The notes beneath the pieces were generated by a model. The model worked only from the letters and a program-made list of their open reading frames with translations, did not search any database and had not been told where the DNA came from. From JBDSTZ01 sp039927975 (lineage in GTDB: Bacteria; Pseudomonadota; Gammaproteobacteria; Burkholderiales; Burkholderiaceae_D): DNA of 8,040 nucleotides. The stretch is taken from the NCBI GenBank assembly GCA_039927975.1, contig JBDSTZ010000536.1, forward strand, positions 1 through 8,040, given 5' to 3'. Shown one piece after another: positions 1 to 5,397 of the stretch; position 1 is the first letter of the stretch, and each line of letters begins with the position of its first letter. The position numbers were made by a program, and so were the translations under genes.

Positions 1-111
1 CATTTCTGCGTCATTCGTTCTTGCCTCGACACGCTGCGCAAGCAAGGCCACAACATGCTCGCCGTGCTACAACGCGCTTTCGCCGGCGATCCTATCCAGT
101 CCTTTGCATAG
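1..111 (+). CDS. IS66-family transposase, C-terminal fragment (cut by window edge)
   Basis: The first reading frame is open from the window edge to a TAG at 109-111 and gives 36 residues, including the stretch SCLDTLRKQGHN and ending in DPIQSFA. A C-terminus of the form 'short helix, LRKQGxN, Ala-rich helix, F-x-G-x-P' is typical of IS66-type (TnpC) DDE transposases. This is family recognition from memory, not a search. The stop lies 15 bp before a sequence that reads 5'-GTAACTATTCAGCC on the complement; GTAA is the usual tip of IS66 elements, which supports the assignment. The rest of the gene lies left of the window, so whether the element is intact cannot be judged. Another DDE family is possible. 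Confidence 0.6.
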   Translation, partial: HFCVIRSCLDTLRKQGHNMLAVLQRAFAGDPIQSFA

Positions 112-126
112 CGGCTGAATAGTTAC
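1..126 (+). mobile_element. Right end of an IS66-like insertion sequence
   Basis: After the transposase stop, bases 111-126 end in TTAC; on the complement this tip reads GTAACTATTCAGCCGC, beginning with the GTAA expected for IS66-family terminal inverted repeats. Directly after it (from 127) the sequence turns AT-rich and continues in a hicB-like reading frame, so 126/127 is the inferred element boundary. If IS66 rules hold, the 8 bases 127-134 (AGTATTTC) should be the target-site duplication. The partner copy and the other terminal repeat lie outside the window. Confidence 0.5.
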
Positions 127-307
127 AGTATTTCTACTTAATGAAATGATCTCGCAACGAGTTCGGCCAGCTGATTTAGCCAGGCTAATGGGAATAAAAC
201 CGCAGGAGGTTAATCGTATTATTGATCTAAACCACTCAACTAAAATCGATACAGTTGCTGCTGCGACTGCTGCGCTTGGAAAAGAGCTCGATATCGTTAT
301 AGCGTAA
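127..307 (+). pseudogene. hicB: HicB-family antitoxin, C-terminal remnant truncated by the IS
   Basis: From base 128 one frame reads VFLLNEMISQRVRPADLARL, continues to KELDIVIA and stops at TAA 305-307. This matches the C-terminal half of HicB-type antitoxins: a 'LLNEM' linker, then a helix-turn-helix (RPADLARLMGIKPQEV; recognition helix VNRIIDL), then a KIDTVAAA...ALGKELDI tail. HicB binds and neutralises the HicA mRNA interferase and represses its own operon. The N-terminal partial-RNase-H-fold domain that binds HicA is absent: upstream the frame runs into the IS and meets TGA at 116-118. The only ATG left (146) has no visible ribosome binding site. No hicA is in the window. AT-rich codons (ATA, TTA, AAA) differ from the GC-rich neighbours and suggest acquisition. 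A short stand-alone DNA-binding product starting at 146 cannot be excluded. Confidence 0.65.
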
Positions 308-330
308 ATTTTATCGCTTTAAAAGCGAGA

Positions 331-379
331 AACAAAGAAAAAGCCTGATCAGTGAAAATGATCAGGCTTTTTCTTTGTT
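331..379. terminator. 21-bp perfect inverted repeat, likely bidirectional terminator
   Basis: Bases 331-351 and 359-379 are exact reverse complements (21 bp) around the 7-nt loop GTGAAAA. The core is GCCTGATCA/TGATCAGGC; A-rich DNA precedes it and TTTTTCTTTGTT follows, so either strand would give a hairpin followed by a U-rich tail. It lies 23 bp after the hicB remnant, so it probably ends rightward transcription from the IS/hicB side. It also backs up the ychF terminator from the other direction. A smaller hairpin (TCGCTT-TAA-AAGCGA, 314-328) sits just before it. Confidence 0.8.
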
Positions 380-445
380 ACTTTGTGATTGATGGCGAAT
401 GTCAGGCTCAAACACATAATGGAAATCTGCCGTAGCTCCCGGAAT

Positions 446-478
446 AAAAAAGCCCCGCAACCTGCGCGGTTGCGGGGC
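446..478 (-). terminator. Rho-independent terminator of ychF
   Basis: Read on the minus strand, an 11-bp GC-rich stem (arms at 468-478 and 452-462, GCCCCGCAACC and its complement) with the 5-nt loop GCGCA is followed by six T (446-451). It lies 41 bp after the ychF stop and has the standard form of an intrinsic terminator. Confidence 0.9.
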
Positions 479-518
479 CCCACCGTGTCAGCCGATGTTC
501 TCGGCCTCGACCGGCTGC

Positions 519-1610
519 TTAGACGTTGAACAGGAAGTTCAACACATCCCCATCCTTGACCACATATTCCTTGCCCTCGGCGCGCATCTTGCCCGCTTCC
601 TTGGCGCCGGCCTCGCCCTTGTAGGCGATGAAATCGTCGTAGGCGATGGTCTGGGCGCGGATGAAGCCGCGCTCGAAATCGGTGTGGATCACGCCGGCCG
701 CCTGCGGCGCGGTGTCGCCGACGTGGATGGTCCAGGCGCGCACTTCCTTCACGCCGGCGGTGAAGTAGGTTTGCAGGCCGAGCAGCTTGTAGGCGGCGCG
801 GATCAGGCGGTCCAGGCCCGGCTCTTGCATGCCCATGTCGGACAGGAAGGCTTCTTTGTCGGCGTCGTCGAGGTCGGCGATTTCCGATTCGATGGACGCG
901 CAAATCGCCACGATCGGCGCGTTCTGGCCCTTCGCGTACTCGGTCAGCTGGTCGAGCAACGGGTTGTTGGTGAAGCCGGTGTCGGACACGTTGGCCACAT
1001 ACATGGCCGGCTTGGCGGTGATCAGGCACAGCGGCTTGATCAGCAGCATTTCCTCGGCGTCCAGGCCCATCGCGCGCACCGGTTTGGCGTCGTTCAGGAA
1101 CGGCATCATGCGTTCCATCAGCGCCACCAGCTTGGCTGCGTCCTTGTCGCCCGAACGGGCTTTCTTGTTCTCGCGGTGGATGGCTTTTTCCACCGTGCCC
1201 ATGTCGGCCAGGGCCAGCTCGGTCTGGATGACTTCGATGTCGTCGAGCGGGCTGATCTTGCCGGCCACGTGGATCACGTTGTCGTCCTCGAAGCAGCGCA
1301 CCACGTTGACGATGGCGTCGGTCTCGCGGATGTGCGACAGGAACTGGTTGCCCAGGCCCTCGCCTTTCGAGGCGCCCGCCACCAGGCCGGCGATGTCGAC
1401 GAATTCGACGATCGCGTTGACCATGCGCTCGGGCTTGACGATGGCGGCCAGCGCGGCCATGCGCGGATCCGGCACCTCGACCACGCCGACGTTCGGCTCG
1501 ATCGTGCAGAACGGGTAGTTTTCAGCCGGGATGCCGGCCTTGGTAAGCGCGTTGAAGAGGGTGGACTTGCCGACGTTGGGCAGGCCGACGATGCCGCATT
1601 GGAGACTCAT
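519..1610 (-). CDS. ychF: Redox-responsive ribosome-associated ATPase YchF (OLA1 family)
   Basis: The 363-residue product equals the length of E. coli YchF. YchF is an Obg-related P-loop NTPase that prefers ATP, binds ribosomes and modulates translation under stress. Visible motifs are a P-loop GLPNVGKST (residues 9-17), the switch I stretch NYPFCTIEPN (31-40), a G3 box DIAGLV (72-77) with a hydrophobic residue in place of the catalytic Gln (a HAS-NTPase), and NVSD (207-210) where a true GTPase would have NKxD. The middle alpha-helical insert spans about 125-170, and the TGS-like C-terminal domain runs from about 280 (LQTYFTAG) to the end. The start MSLQCGIVGL at 1610 fits family N-termini; a 44-codon upstream extension was rejected. 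The ribosome binding site is weak (GAAAG). pth-ychF is a common pair, but here a divergently oriented PEP-CTERM gene separates them. A strong terminator follows. Confidence 0.97.
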   Translation of the reverse strand: MSLQCGIVGLPNVGKSTLFNALTKAGIPAENYPFCTIEPNVGVVEVPDPRMAALAAIVKPERMVNAIVEFVDIAGLVAGASKGEGLGNQFLSHIRETDAIVNVVRCFEDDNVIHVAGKISPLDDIEVIQTELALADMGTVEKAIHRENKKARSGDKDAAKLVALMERMMPFLNDAKPVRAMGLDAEEMLLIKPLCLITAKPAMYVANVSDTGFTNNPLLDQLTEYAKGQNAPIVAICASIESEIADLDDADKEAFLSDMGMQEPGLDRLIRAAYKLLGLQTYFTAGVKEVRAWTIHVGDTAPQAAGVIHTDFERGFIRAQTIAYDDFIAYKGEAGAKEAGKMRAEGKEYVVKDGDVLNFLFNV

Positions 1611-1672
1611 GGGAAAACTTTCTAGTTCGATTGGCGGGATCGGCGCACAGTCAGCGCATCCCAAGACCCGAT

Positions 1673-1678
1673 ATTGTA
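1673..1678 (-). promoter_or_regulatory. Possible -10 element for ychF
   Basis: On the minus strand TACAAT lies 62 bases before the ychF start. No convincing -35 hexamer is seen 16-18 bp upstream, so this rests on one hexamer. A promoter of its own is expected, because the PEP-CTERM gene and its terminator lie between ychF and pth on the other strand. Confidence 0.3.
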
Positions 1679-1799
1679 CCCCGGACGCTGCCACCCGCCC
1701 TAGAATCGCCGCGCCGCCGCTGTCGACAATTCTTACATCCAAACGAAAGAAAATTTCCGGGTGAAATTTTTAATGAATAGAATCAACATGATATGCCTA

Positions 1800-1816
1800 C
1801 TGGAACGTATTTTGCT
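1800..1816 (+). promoter_or_regulatory. Sigma-54 (RpoN) -24/-12 promoter of the PEP-CTERM gene
   Basis: Bases 1800-1816 read CTGGAACG-TATT-TTGCT. Against the RpoN consensus YTGGCACG-N4-TTGCW the only mismatch is A for C at 1804, and the essential GG (1802-1803) and GC (1814-1815) are 10 nt apart as required. Transcription would start near 1827, leaving a leader of about 26 nt. PEP-CTERM genes are often preceded by such sites and controlled by the PrsK/PrsR two-component system with RpoN (known for the family; inferred here). The A/T-rich stretch upstream (1741-1795) includes two similar tracts, GAAAATTT at 1749 and GAAATTTT at 1763, and could hold activator or IHF sites. An overlapping TATACT (1817-1822) could be a sigma-70 -10 but lacks a good -35. 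Confidence 0.65.
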
Positions 1817-1852
1817 TATACTAAACACTACCCGTCCAATCGAGAACAATCA

Positions 1853-2527
1853 ATGAACATCATGAGCAAAATGCTACAAGCCTTCCTGTTGACCGCCCTG
1901 CTGGTGTCCAGTGCCGCCGAGGCCGTCGTTGTGCGCGGCACCGGCACCGGCGCCCTGGTCGGCGGCGATCTGACCGACCCTGAAAATAACGGCAACCCGG
2001 ACAGCTATGTTGGCTACAACGCGGTCTTCCGCACCTCGAGCAACCCCGGTTTCACCGGCGAGACCGCCTACAATGTGTTCGACAACCGGCTCGGCCCCGG
2101 CAGCGACAAATGGTGCTGCGACATGAATCAGTGGGTGGAAGCCGATTTCGGCGCCCAGCGCTATGTCCTGACCAAGTTCACCGCCTCGTCCGCCAACGAC
2201 GTGCCGGGCCGGGATTCGGACCACTGGAAAATCCTTGGCTCGAACGATGGCGTCAACTACACCACCATTTTTTCGTACGACAACACCGGTGTCTCGCCAT
2301 GGGCCGCGCGCCTGCAAGTGAATCAATATTCCGTCGGGACTGATTACGCGCTGCCGGCCGCCTACAGCATTTTCCGCTATCAGACCACCTCGACCATCAA
2401 CGGTACCAACCACCAGCTTGGCGAGCTCGAATTCTTCGGCACCGCCGTGCCGGAACCGGGCGTGCTGGCGCTGTTTGCCCTCGGTCTGGCAGGTCTCGGT
2501 GTCAGCCGCCGCAAGAAAGCGGCATAA
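1853..2527 (+). CDS. Secreted PEP-CTERM protein with discoidin (F5/8 type C)-like domain
   Basis: The 224-residue product starts with a signal peptide (about 1-24: hydrophobic FLLTALLVSS, then an AAEA cleavage region). The C-terminus is a classic PEP-CTERM sorting signal: VPEPG at 199-203, a hydrophobic helix (VLALFALGLAGLG), then the basic tail SRRKKAA. Exosortase recognises this tripartite tail, cleaves it and releases or anchors the protein at the surface, often linked to exopolysaccharide and floc or biofilm matrix. The body (about 75-196: FDNRLGPGSDKWCC, WVEADFG, LTKFTASSAN, HWKILGSNDG, then a final LGELEFFG strand) resembles F5/8 type C/CBM32 beta-sandwiches, which often bind carbohydrate; the ligand is unknown. 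An adjacent Cys pair (88-89) is unusual. The ATG at 1853 is chosen for the GAGAA upstream and the signal peptide; an in-frame ATG at 1862 lacks a binding site. It is a single gene with its own promoter and terminator. The exosortase is not in the window. Confidence 0.85.
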   Translation: MNIMSKMLQAFLLTALLVSSAAEAVVVRGTGTGALVGGDLTDPENNGNPDSYVGYNAVFRTSSNPGFTGETAYNVFDNRLGPGSDKWCCDMNQWVEADFGAQRYVLTKFTASSANDVPGRDSDHWKILGSNDGVNYTTIFSYDNTGVSPWAARLQVNQYSVGTDYALPAAYSIFRYQTTSTINGTNHQLGELEFFGTAVPEPGVLALFALGLAGLGVSRRKKAA

Positions 2528-2554
2528 GGCGCCCCGGCTTTGCCGAGCGCTTCC

Positions 2555-2583
2555 AACCGCTGCCTCGCGCAGCGGTTTTTTTT
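2555..2583 (+). terminator. Rho-independent terminator of the PEP-CTERM gene
   Basis: A 9-bp stem AACCGCTGC (2555-2563)/GCAGCGGTT (2569-2577) with loop CTCGC runs into eight T (2576-2583), 27 bp after the stop. The minus strand lacks a T tract after the stem, so it should act only on rightward transcription. It separates this gene from the convergent pth. Confidence 0.85.
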
Positions 2584-2614
2584 CGTCAAAAATGCGCCAG
2601 CGCGCCGGCGAAGA

Positions 2615-3199
2615 CTACGCCGTATGAAGTTCCATGGTCGCCGTGTCGAACTTGCCGTCGACCACCAGCGGAATGATGCGCAAGCTTTTCTCGATGGCTT
2701 CCTCGATCAGCACCTGCTCGTCCTTGCGCGGCCGGTGCAGCACGAAGTCGGCCACCGCCTGCTGCAGGTTCAGGCTGCGCGGATGGCCAATGCCGAGCCG
2801 CAGTCGCCAATAATCCTGGGTGCCCAGCGCGGCGGTGATGTCCTTCAAACCGTTGTGCCCGCCCGACGAGCCGCCCTTCTTCATCTTGGCGATGCCGGGC
2901 GCCAGGTCGAGCTCGTCGTGCACGACCAGGATTTCTTCCGGATTGATCTTGTAGAAGCGCGCCAGCCCGCCCACCGATTGTCCCGAGCGGTTCATGAAGG
3001 TTTGCGGTTCGAGCAGCCATAGTTCCTTGCCGCCGATCGCGCTCTTGGCGACGAAGGCGTTGAAACGCGACTCGCGCTGCAGGCGGCAGCCGGGCAGGCT
3101 GTTGGCCAGGTTGTCGACCAGCCAGAAGCCGGCGTTGTGGCGGGTTTGTTCGTACTCCGGGCCGGGATTGCCGAGGCCGACGATCAAGCGGATGGACAT
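2615..3199 (-). CDS. pth: Peptidyl-tRNA hydrolase
   Basis: The 194-residue product is of usual length for bacterial Pth, which cleaves peptidyl-tRNA released from stalled ribosomes to recycle tRNA in the cytoplasm. Signature stretches are IVGLGNPGPEY (6-16), TRHNAGF (19-25) with the catalytic His21, PQTFMNRSG (65-73), VVHDELDL (92-99) with Asp95, and GGSSGGHNGL (109-118) with Asn116. Asn11, His21, Asn70, Asp95 and Asn116 correspond to the catalytic and substrate-binding residues of the E. coli enzyme. The start MSIRLIVGLG is the only one that fits the family N-terminus; the binding site before it is weak. It is downstream of rplY, as in many proteobacteria, but a terminator and a possible promoter of its own lie between them. 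The next gene (PEP-CTERM) is convergent. Confidence 0.97.
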   Translation of the reverse strand: MSIRLIVGLGNPGPEYEQTRHNAGFWLVDNLANSLPGCRLQRESRFNAFVAKSAIGGKELWLLEPQTFMNRSGQSVGGLARFYKINPEEILVVHDELDLAPGIAKMKKGGSSGGHNGLKDITAALGTQDYWRLRLGIGHPRSLNLQQAVADFVLHRPRKDEQVLIEEAIEKSLRIIPLVVDGKFDTATMELHTA

Positions 3200-3224
3200 G
3201 GTCTGTTCAATCAGGAAAACGGTG

Positions 3225-3254
3225 ATTATGGTGCAAAGCCGACGCGGCAGGCAA
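3225..3254 (-). promoter_or_regulatory. pth: Possible sigma-70 promoter of pth
   Basis: On the minus strand TTGCCT (3249-3254, 4 of 6 to TTGACA) and CATAAT (3225-3230, 5 of 6 to TATAAT) are 18 bp apart. Transcription would start about 19 nt before the pth start codon. A promoter here makes sense because the rplY terminator lies just upstream. Confidence 0.4.
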
Positions 3255-3279
3255 ACAAGCGCGCGAAACAGGCGGCGTT

Positions 3280-3312
3280 AAAAAACCCGCCAGGCTCGCG
3301 CCGGACGGGTTT
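3280..3312 (-). terminator. Rho-independent terminator of rplY
   Basis: Read on the minus strand, AAACCCG (3306-3312) pairs with CGGGTTT (3283-3289). The stem continues as CC/GG and then GGC/GCC around a 4-nt loop, with single-base bulges, and is followed by a T6 run (3280-3285). It lies 34 bp after the rplY stop. A separate 14-bp palindrome CCGCGCTAGCGCGG (3324-3337) lies between the stop and this hairpin. Confidence 0.75.
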
Positions 3313-3345
3313 CTCTGCAATGACCGCGCTAGCGCGGCGACGGCA

Positions 3346-3987
3346 TTACTTCTTTGGCTTGGCAGCTGGCTTGGCGCCGGCGGCCGGAGCTGCTGCTTCA
3401 GCGGTGGCAGTTGCCTCAGCGGCAACGTGGCCGGCTGGCACAGCAGCGGTAGCGACGGTCAGGTTCGAACCGTGGGTCACTGCGGTCACGCCTTTTGGCA
3501 GGACCAGGTCGGCAACGTGGATCGAATGGCCGACGTCGATGCCAGCCAGGTCCACGGTGATGAACTCAGGCAGGTCGCCTGGCAGGCACGACACTTCCAG
3601 CTCGGCCAGCACGTGCGAGACGATCGCGCCGTGCAGTTTGACCGCTGGCGAAACGTCGGCGTTGGCGAAGTGCAGGGCGACTTTCTTGTGCACTTTGCTC
3701 GAGGCATCGACGCGCTGGAAGTCAGCGTGCAGAACCAGTTGCTTGAATGCGTGCATCTGGAAGTCGCGCAGCAGCACTTGCTGGGTCTTGCCGTCGATTT
3801 CCATGTCGAGGATCGAACCGTGGAAGGCTTCTTTTTTCAGCGCGTGGTACAGCGCGTTGCCATCCAAGGCGATCAGGACAGGGGCTTCGACGCCACCGTA
3901 GATGATACCTGGGGTTTGGCCGGCATTACGCAGGCGGCGGCTCGCTCCGGTCCCCTGCAAATTGCGGTTAAATGCGATAACTTTCAT
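3346..3987 (-). CDS. rplY: 50S ribosomal protein bL25, long (CTC/TL5) form
   Basis: The 213-residue product has an N-terminal bL25 domain (about 1-92: MKVIAFNRN, GTGASRRLRNAG, TPGIIYGG, then HADFQRVD) that binds 5S rRNA. A C-terminal beta domain (about 95-185, including EVSCLPGDLPEFI and VDLAGIDVGHSIHVADLVLP) is typical of the Ctc/TL5 family rather than the 94-residue E. coli protein. It ends in an Ala/Lys-rich, probably disordered tail (about 190-213). The ATG at 3987 is preceded by a clear GGAG six bases upstream. A TTG at 3999 would overlap that binding site and is rejected. It follows prs in the order known from many beta- and gammaproteobacteria. A T6 tract next to a GC-rich hairpin abuts the binding site, so attenuation or read-through control from prs is possible. 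Confidence 0.96.
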   Translation of the reverse strand: MKVIAFNRNLQGTGASRRLRNAGQTPGIIYGGVEAPVLIALDGNALYHALKKEAFHGSILDMEIDGKTQQVLLRDFQMHAFKQLVLHADFQRVDASSKVHKKVALHFANADVSPAVKLHGAIVSHVLAELEVSCLPGDLPEFITVDLAGIDVGHSIHVADLVLPKGVTAVTHGSNLTVATAAVPAGHVAAEATATAEAAAPAAGAKPAAKPKK

Positions 3988-3997
3988 GTGTTGCTCC

Positions 3998-4026
3998 AAA
4001 AAATGCGGGGGGCTCGTAGCCCCCGC
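3998..4026 (-). terminator. GC-rich hairpin plus T6 tract abutting the rplY ribosome binding site
   Basis: On the minus strand GCGGGGGCT (4018-4026) pairs with AGCCCCCCGC (4005-4014, one C bulged) around a 3-nt loop. A T6 run (3998-4003) follows; its last T is one base from the GGAG of rplY. By form this is an intrinsic terminator after prs. Its position within the rplY leader also makes it a candidate attenuator, or a structure that affects access to the binding site. Function is inferred. Confidence 0.6.
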
Positions 4027-4032
4027 GGTGTG

Positions 4033-4056
4033 AAAACCCCCGCGACCAGGGGTTTT
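4033..4056 (-). terminator. Second prs-rplY intergenic hairpin, terminator-like
   Basis: AAAACCCC (4033-4040) and GGGGTTTT (4049-4056) form a perfect 8-bp stem with an 8-nt loop. On the minus strand it ends in only four T. It is upstream of the stronger T6 hairpin and may act with it as a tandem terminator. Confidence 0.45.
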
Positions 4057-4062
4057 GCAAAG

Positions 4063-4084
4063 TTGGGTGCAGCATCACACCCAA
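4063..4084 (-). repeat. Third prs-rplY intergenic inverted repeat
   Basis: TTGGGTG (4063-4069) and CACCCAA (4078-4084) form a perfect 7-bp stem with an 8-nt loop and no T tract, 66 bp after the prs stop. It could be a 3'-end stabilising hairpin for prs mRNA, part of an rplY leader fold, or an operator. The rest of the 163-bp gap (4085-4150) shows no clear element beyond a small GC hairpin right after the prs stop. Confidence 0.4.
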
Positions 4085-4150
4085 TAAAACTGGTACTGAA
4101 ATTCTGAATGACTGGTCGAGGCGCCAAGTTGATGCGGCGGCTCGCCGCCC

Positions 4151-5101
4151 TTAGTCGATAAACAGCGACATCACCGAATCGCCCTTGCTGATGCGCTTGA
4201 ACGTTTCGGCCAGCAGCGGCGCGCAGGTCAGCACGCGGATCTTGCTGCAAGCCAGGCCGGCGGCCGACAGCGGAATCGTGTCGGTCACCACCAGCTCGTC
4301 GAGCGGCGATGCGGCGATGCGGTCGATGGCGGGACCGGACAGCACCGGGTGGGTACAGTAAGCGACCACTTTCTTGGCGCCGCGCTCCTTGAGCACTTCG
4401 GCCGCCTTGGTCAGGGTGCCGGCGGTGTCGACCATGTCGTCCATGATCACGCAGTTGCGACCTTCGACTTCACCGATGATGTTCATCACTTCCGACACGT
4501 TCGCCTTCGGGCGGCGCTTGTCGATGATGGCCAGGTCGCAGCCGAGGCGCTTGGCCAGCGCACGCGCGCGCACCACGCCGCCGACGTCGGGCGAGACCAC
4601 CAGCAGGTCGTCGTAATTGCGCTTTTGCAGGTCGCCCAGCAGGATCGGCGAGGCGTAGATATTGTCAACCGGGATATCGAAGAAGCCTTGGATCTGGTCG
4701 GCGTGCAAGTCCATGATCAGGACCCGTTCGACGCCGGCTTTTTCCAGCATGTTGGCCACTACCTTGGCCGAGATGGCTACCCGCGCCGAACGCGGACGGC
4801 GGTCCTGGCGTGCGTAGCCAAAGTAGGGGATCGCGGCGGTGATGCGGCCGGCCGAGGCGCGCTTGAGGGCGTCGACCATCAGGATGATTTCCATCAGGCT
4901 GTCGTTGGTCGGCGCGCAGGTCGATTGCAGCACGAAGACATCCTTGCCGCGCACGTTCTCGTTAATCTCGACCATGACTTCGCCGTCCGAAAACTTCGAC
5001 ACATTGGCCTTGCCGAGCGGGATGCCGAGGTTTTTTGCAACTCCTTCCGCCAGCGCAGGGTTAGCGTTGCCGGTAAAAACCATCAGGTTTTCGTAAGCCA
5101 T
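4151..5101 (-). CDS. prs: Ribose-phosphate pyrophosphokinase (PRPP synthetase)
   Basis: The 316-residue product is of standard class I length. It transfers pyrophosphate from ATP to ribose-5-phosphate, making PRPP for purine, pyrimidine, histidine, tryptophan and NAD synthesis. Seen are the N-terminal MVFTGNANPALAEG (7-20), FSDGE (37-41), the flexible ATP loop YFGYARQDRRPRSA (93-106), the DLHADQIQGFF segment (131-141) with metal-binding His133, and the PRPP-binding loop VIMDDMVDTAGT (218-229). All key residues look intact. The ATG at 5101 follows GGGA and gives the betaproteobacterial start MAYENLMVF; a GTG 17 codons upstream was rejected. It lies downstream of ispE and tRNA-Gln and upstream of rplY, as commonly seen. 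The 154-bp leader from the tRNA could carry its own promoter. Confidence 0.98.
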   Translation of the reverse strand: MAYENLMVFTGNANPALAEGVAKNLGIPLGKANVSKFSDGEVMVEINENVRGKDVFVLQSTCAPTNDSLMEIILMVDALKRASAGRITAAIPYFGYARQDRRPRSARVAISAKVVANMLEKAGVERVLIMDLHADQIQGFFDIPVDNIYASPILLGDLQKRNYDDLLVVSPDVGGVVRARALAKRLGCDLAIIDKRRPKANVSEVMNIIGEVEGRNCVIMDDMVDTAGTLTKAAEVLKERGAKKVVAYCTHPVLSGPAIDRIAASPLDELVVTDTIPLSAAGLACSKIRVLTCAPLLAETFKRISKGDSVMSLFID

Positions 5102-5141
5102 GGGAGTCCCAAAAGAAGAGCGTTGATTATGTCTTGAATGT

Positions 5142-5167
5142 CGCCGGCACACACGTTGCGGCCGGCG
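5142..5167 (-). repeat. Inverted repeat in the prs leader
   Basis: CGCCGGC (5142-5148) and GCCGGCG (5161-5167) are a perfect 7-bp inverted repeat with a 12-nt spacer, 41 bp before the prs start. No T tract follows, so it is not a terminator. It may be a leader hairpin or operator. It does not match the PurR box known from gammaproteobacteria. The rest of the leader (5102-5255) shows only weak -10-like hexamers (CATAAT at 5127-5132). Confidence 0.35.
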
Positions 5168-5255
5168 CTGAGCTTAAAAGATGACCCGCGAGAGCGAGGC
5201 ACCCGGTCTTGCCTGCTGGACGCTAACTTCGCATCGACAGACCAGGCCAAACGAA

Positions 5256-5332
5256 TGGCAGGGGAACAAGGATTCGAACCTTGGTATGCTGGAATCAAAA
5301 TCCAGTGCCTTAACCAGCTTGGCGATTCCCCT
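5256..5332 (-). tRNA. tRNA-Gln (anticodon UUG)
   Basis: A 77-nt cloverleaf including an encoded CCA. The acceptor stem AGGGGAA/TTCCCCT is fully paired with discriminator G. The D arm contains GCCAAGCTGGTTAAGGC. The anticodon stem CTGGA/TCCAG encloses TTTTGAT (anticodon TTG, plus-strand 5296-5298), and the T arm is CAAGG-TTCGAAT-CCTTG. It decodes CAA and, by wobble, CAG. The first pair is A1-U72, not the U1-A72 of E. coli tRNA-Gln. It lies 65 bp after ispE and 154 bp before prs on the same strand, so it may be processed from a shared transcript. Confidence 0.97.
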
Positions 5333-5397
5333 ACGCAACTGACTGCTTGTCGTGCCACCGACGCATTCTATCGTCAATGTCACAGCCAAGCCAAATT

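Noticed and set aside
495..1625. Long rightward open frame of 376 codons opposite ychF
   Set aside because: It is rich in His, Arg, Gly and Val with no recognisable domain and is fully antisense to a confidently identified gene; it is typical of shadow frames in GC-rich DNA.
1817..1822. TATACT as a sigma-70 -10 for the PEP-CTERM gene
   Set aside because: No acceptable -35 at 16-18 bp; the overlapping sigma-54 element explains the region better.
4349..5137. Rightward 262-codon frame opposite prs
   Set aside because: Antisense shadow of prs with His/Val/Asp-rich composition and no motif.
5149..5164. PurR-like operator before prs
   Set aside because: CACACGTTGCG resembles half of the PurR box, but the spacing and second half do not fit.
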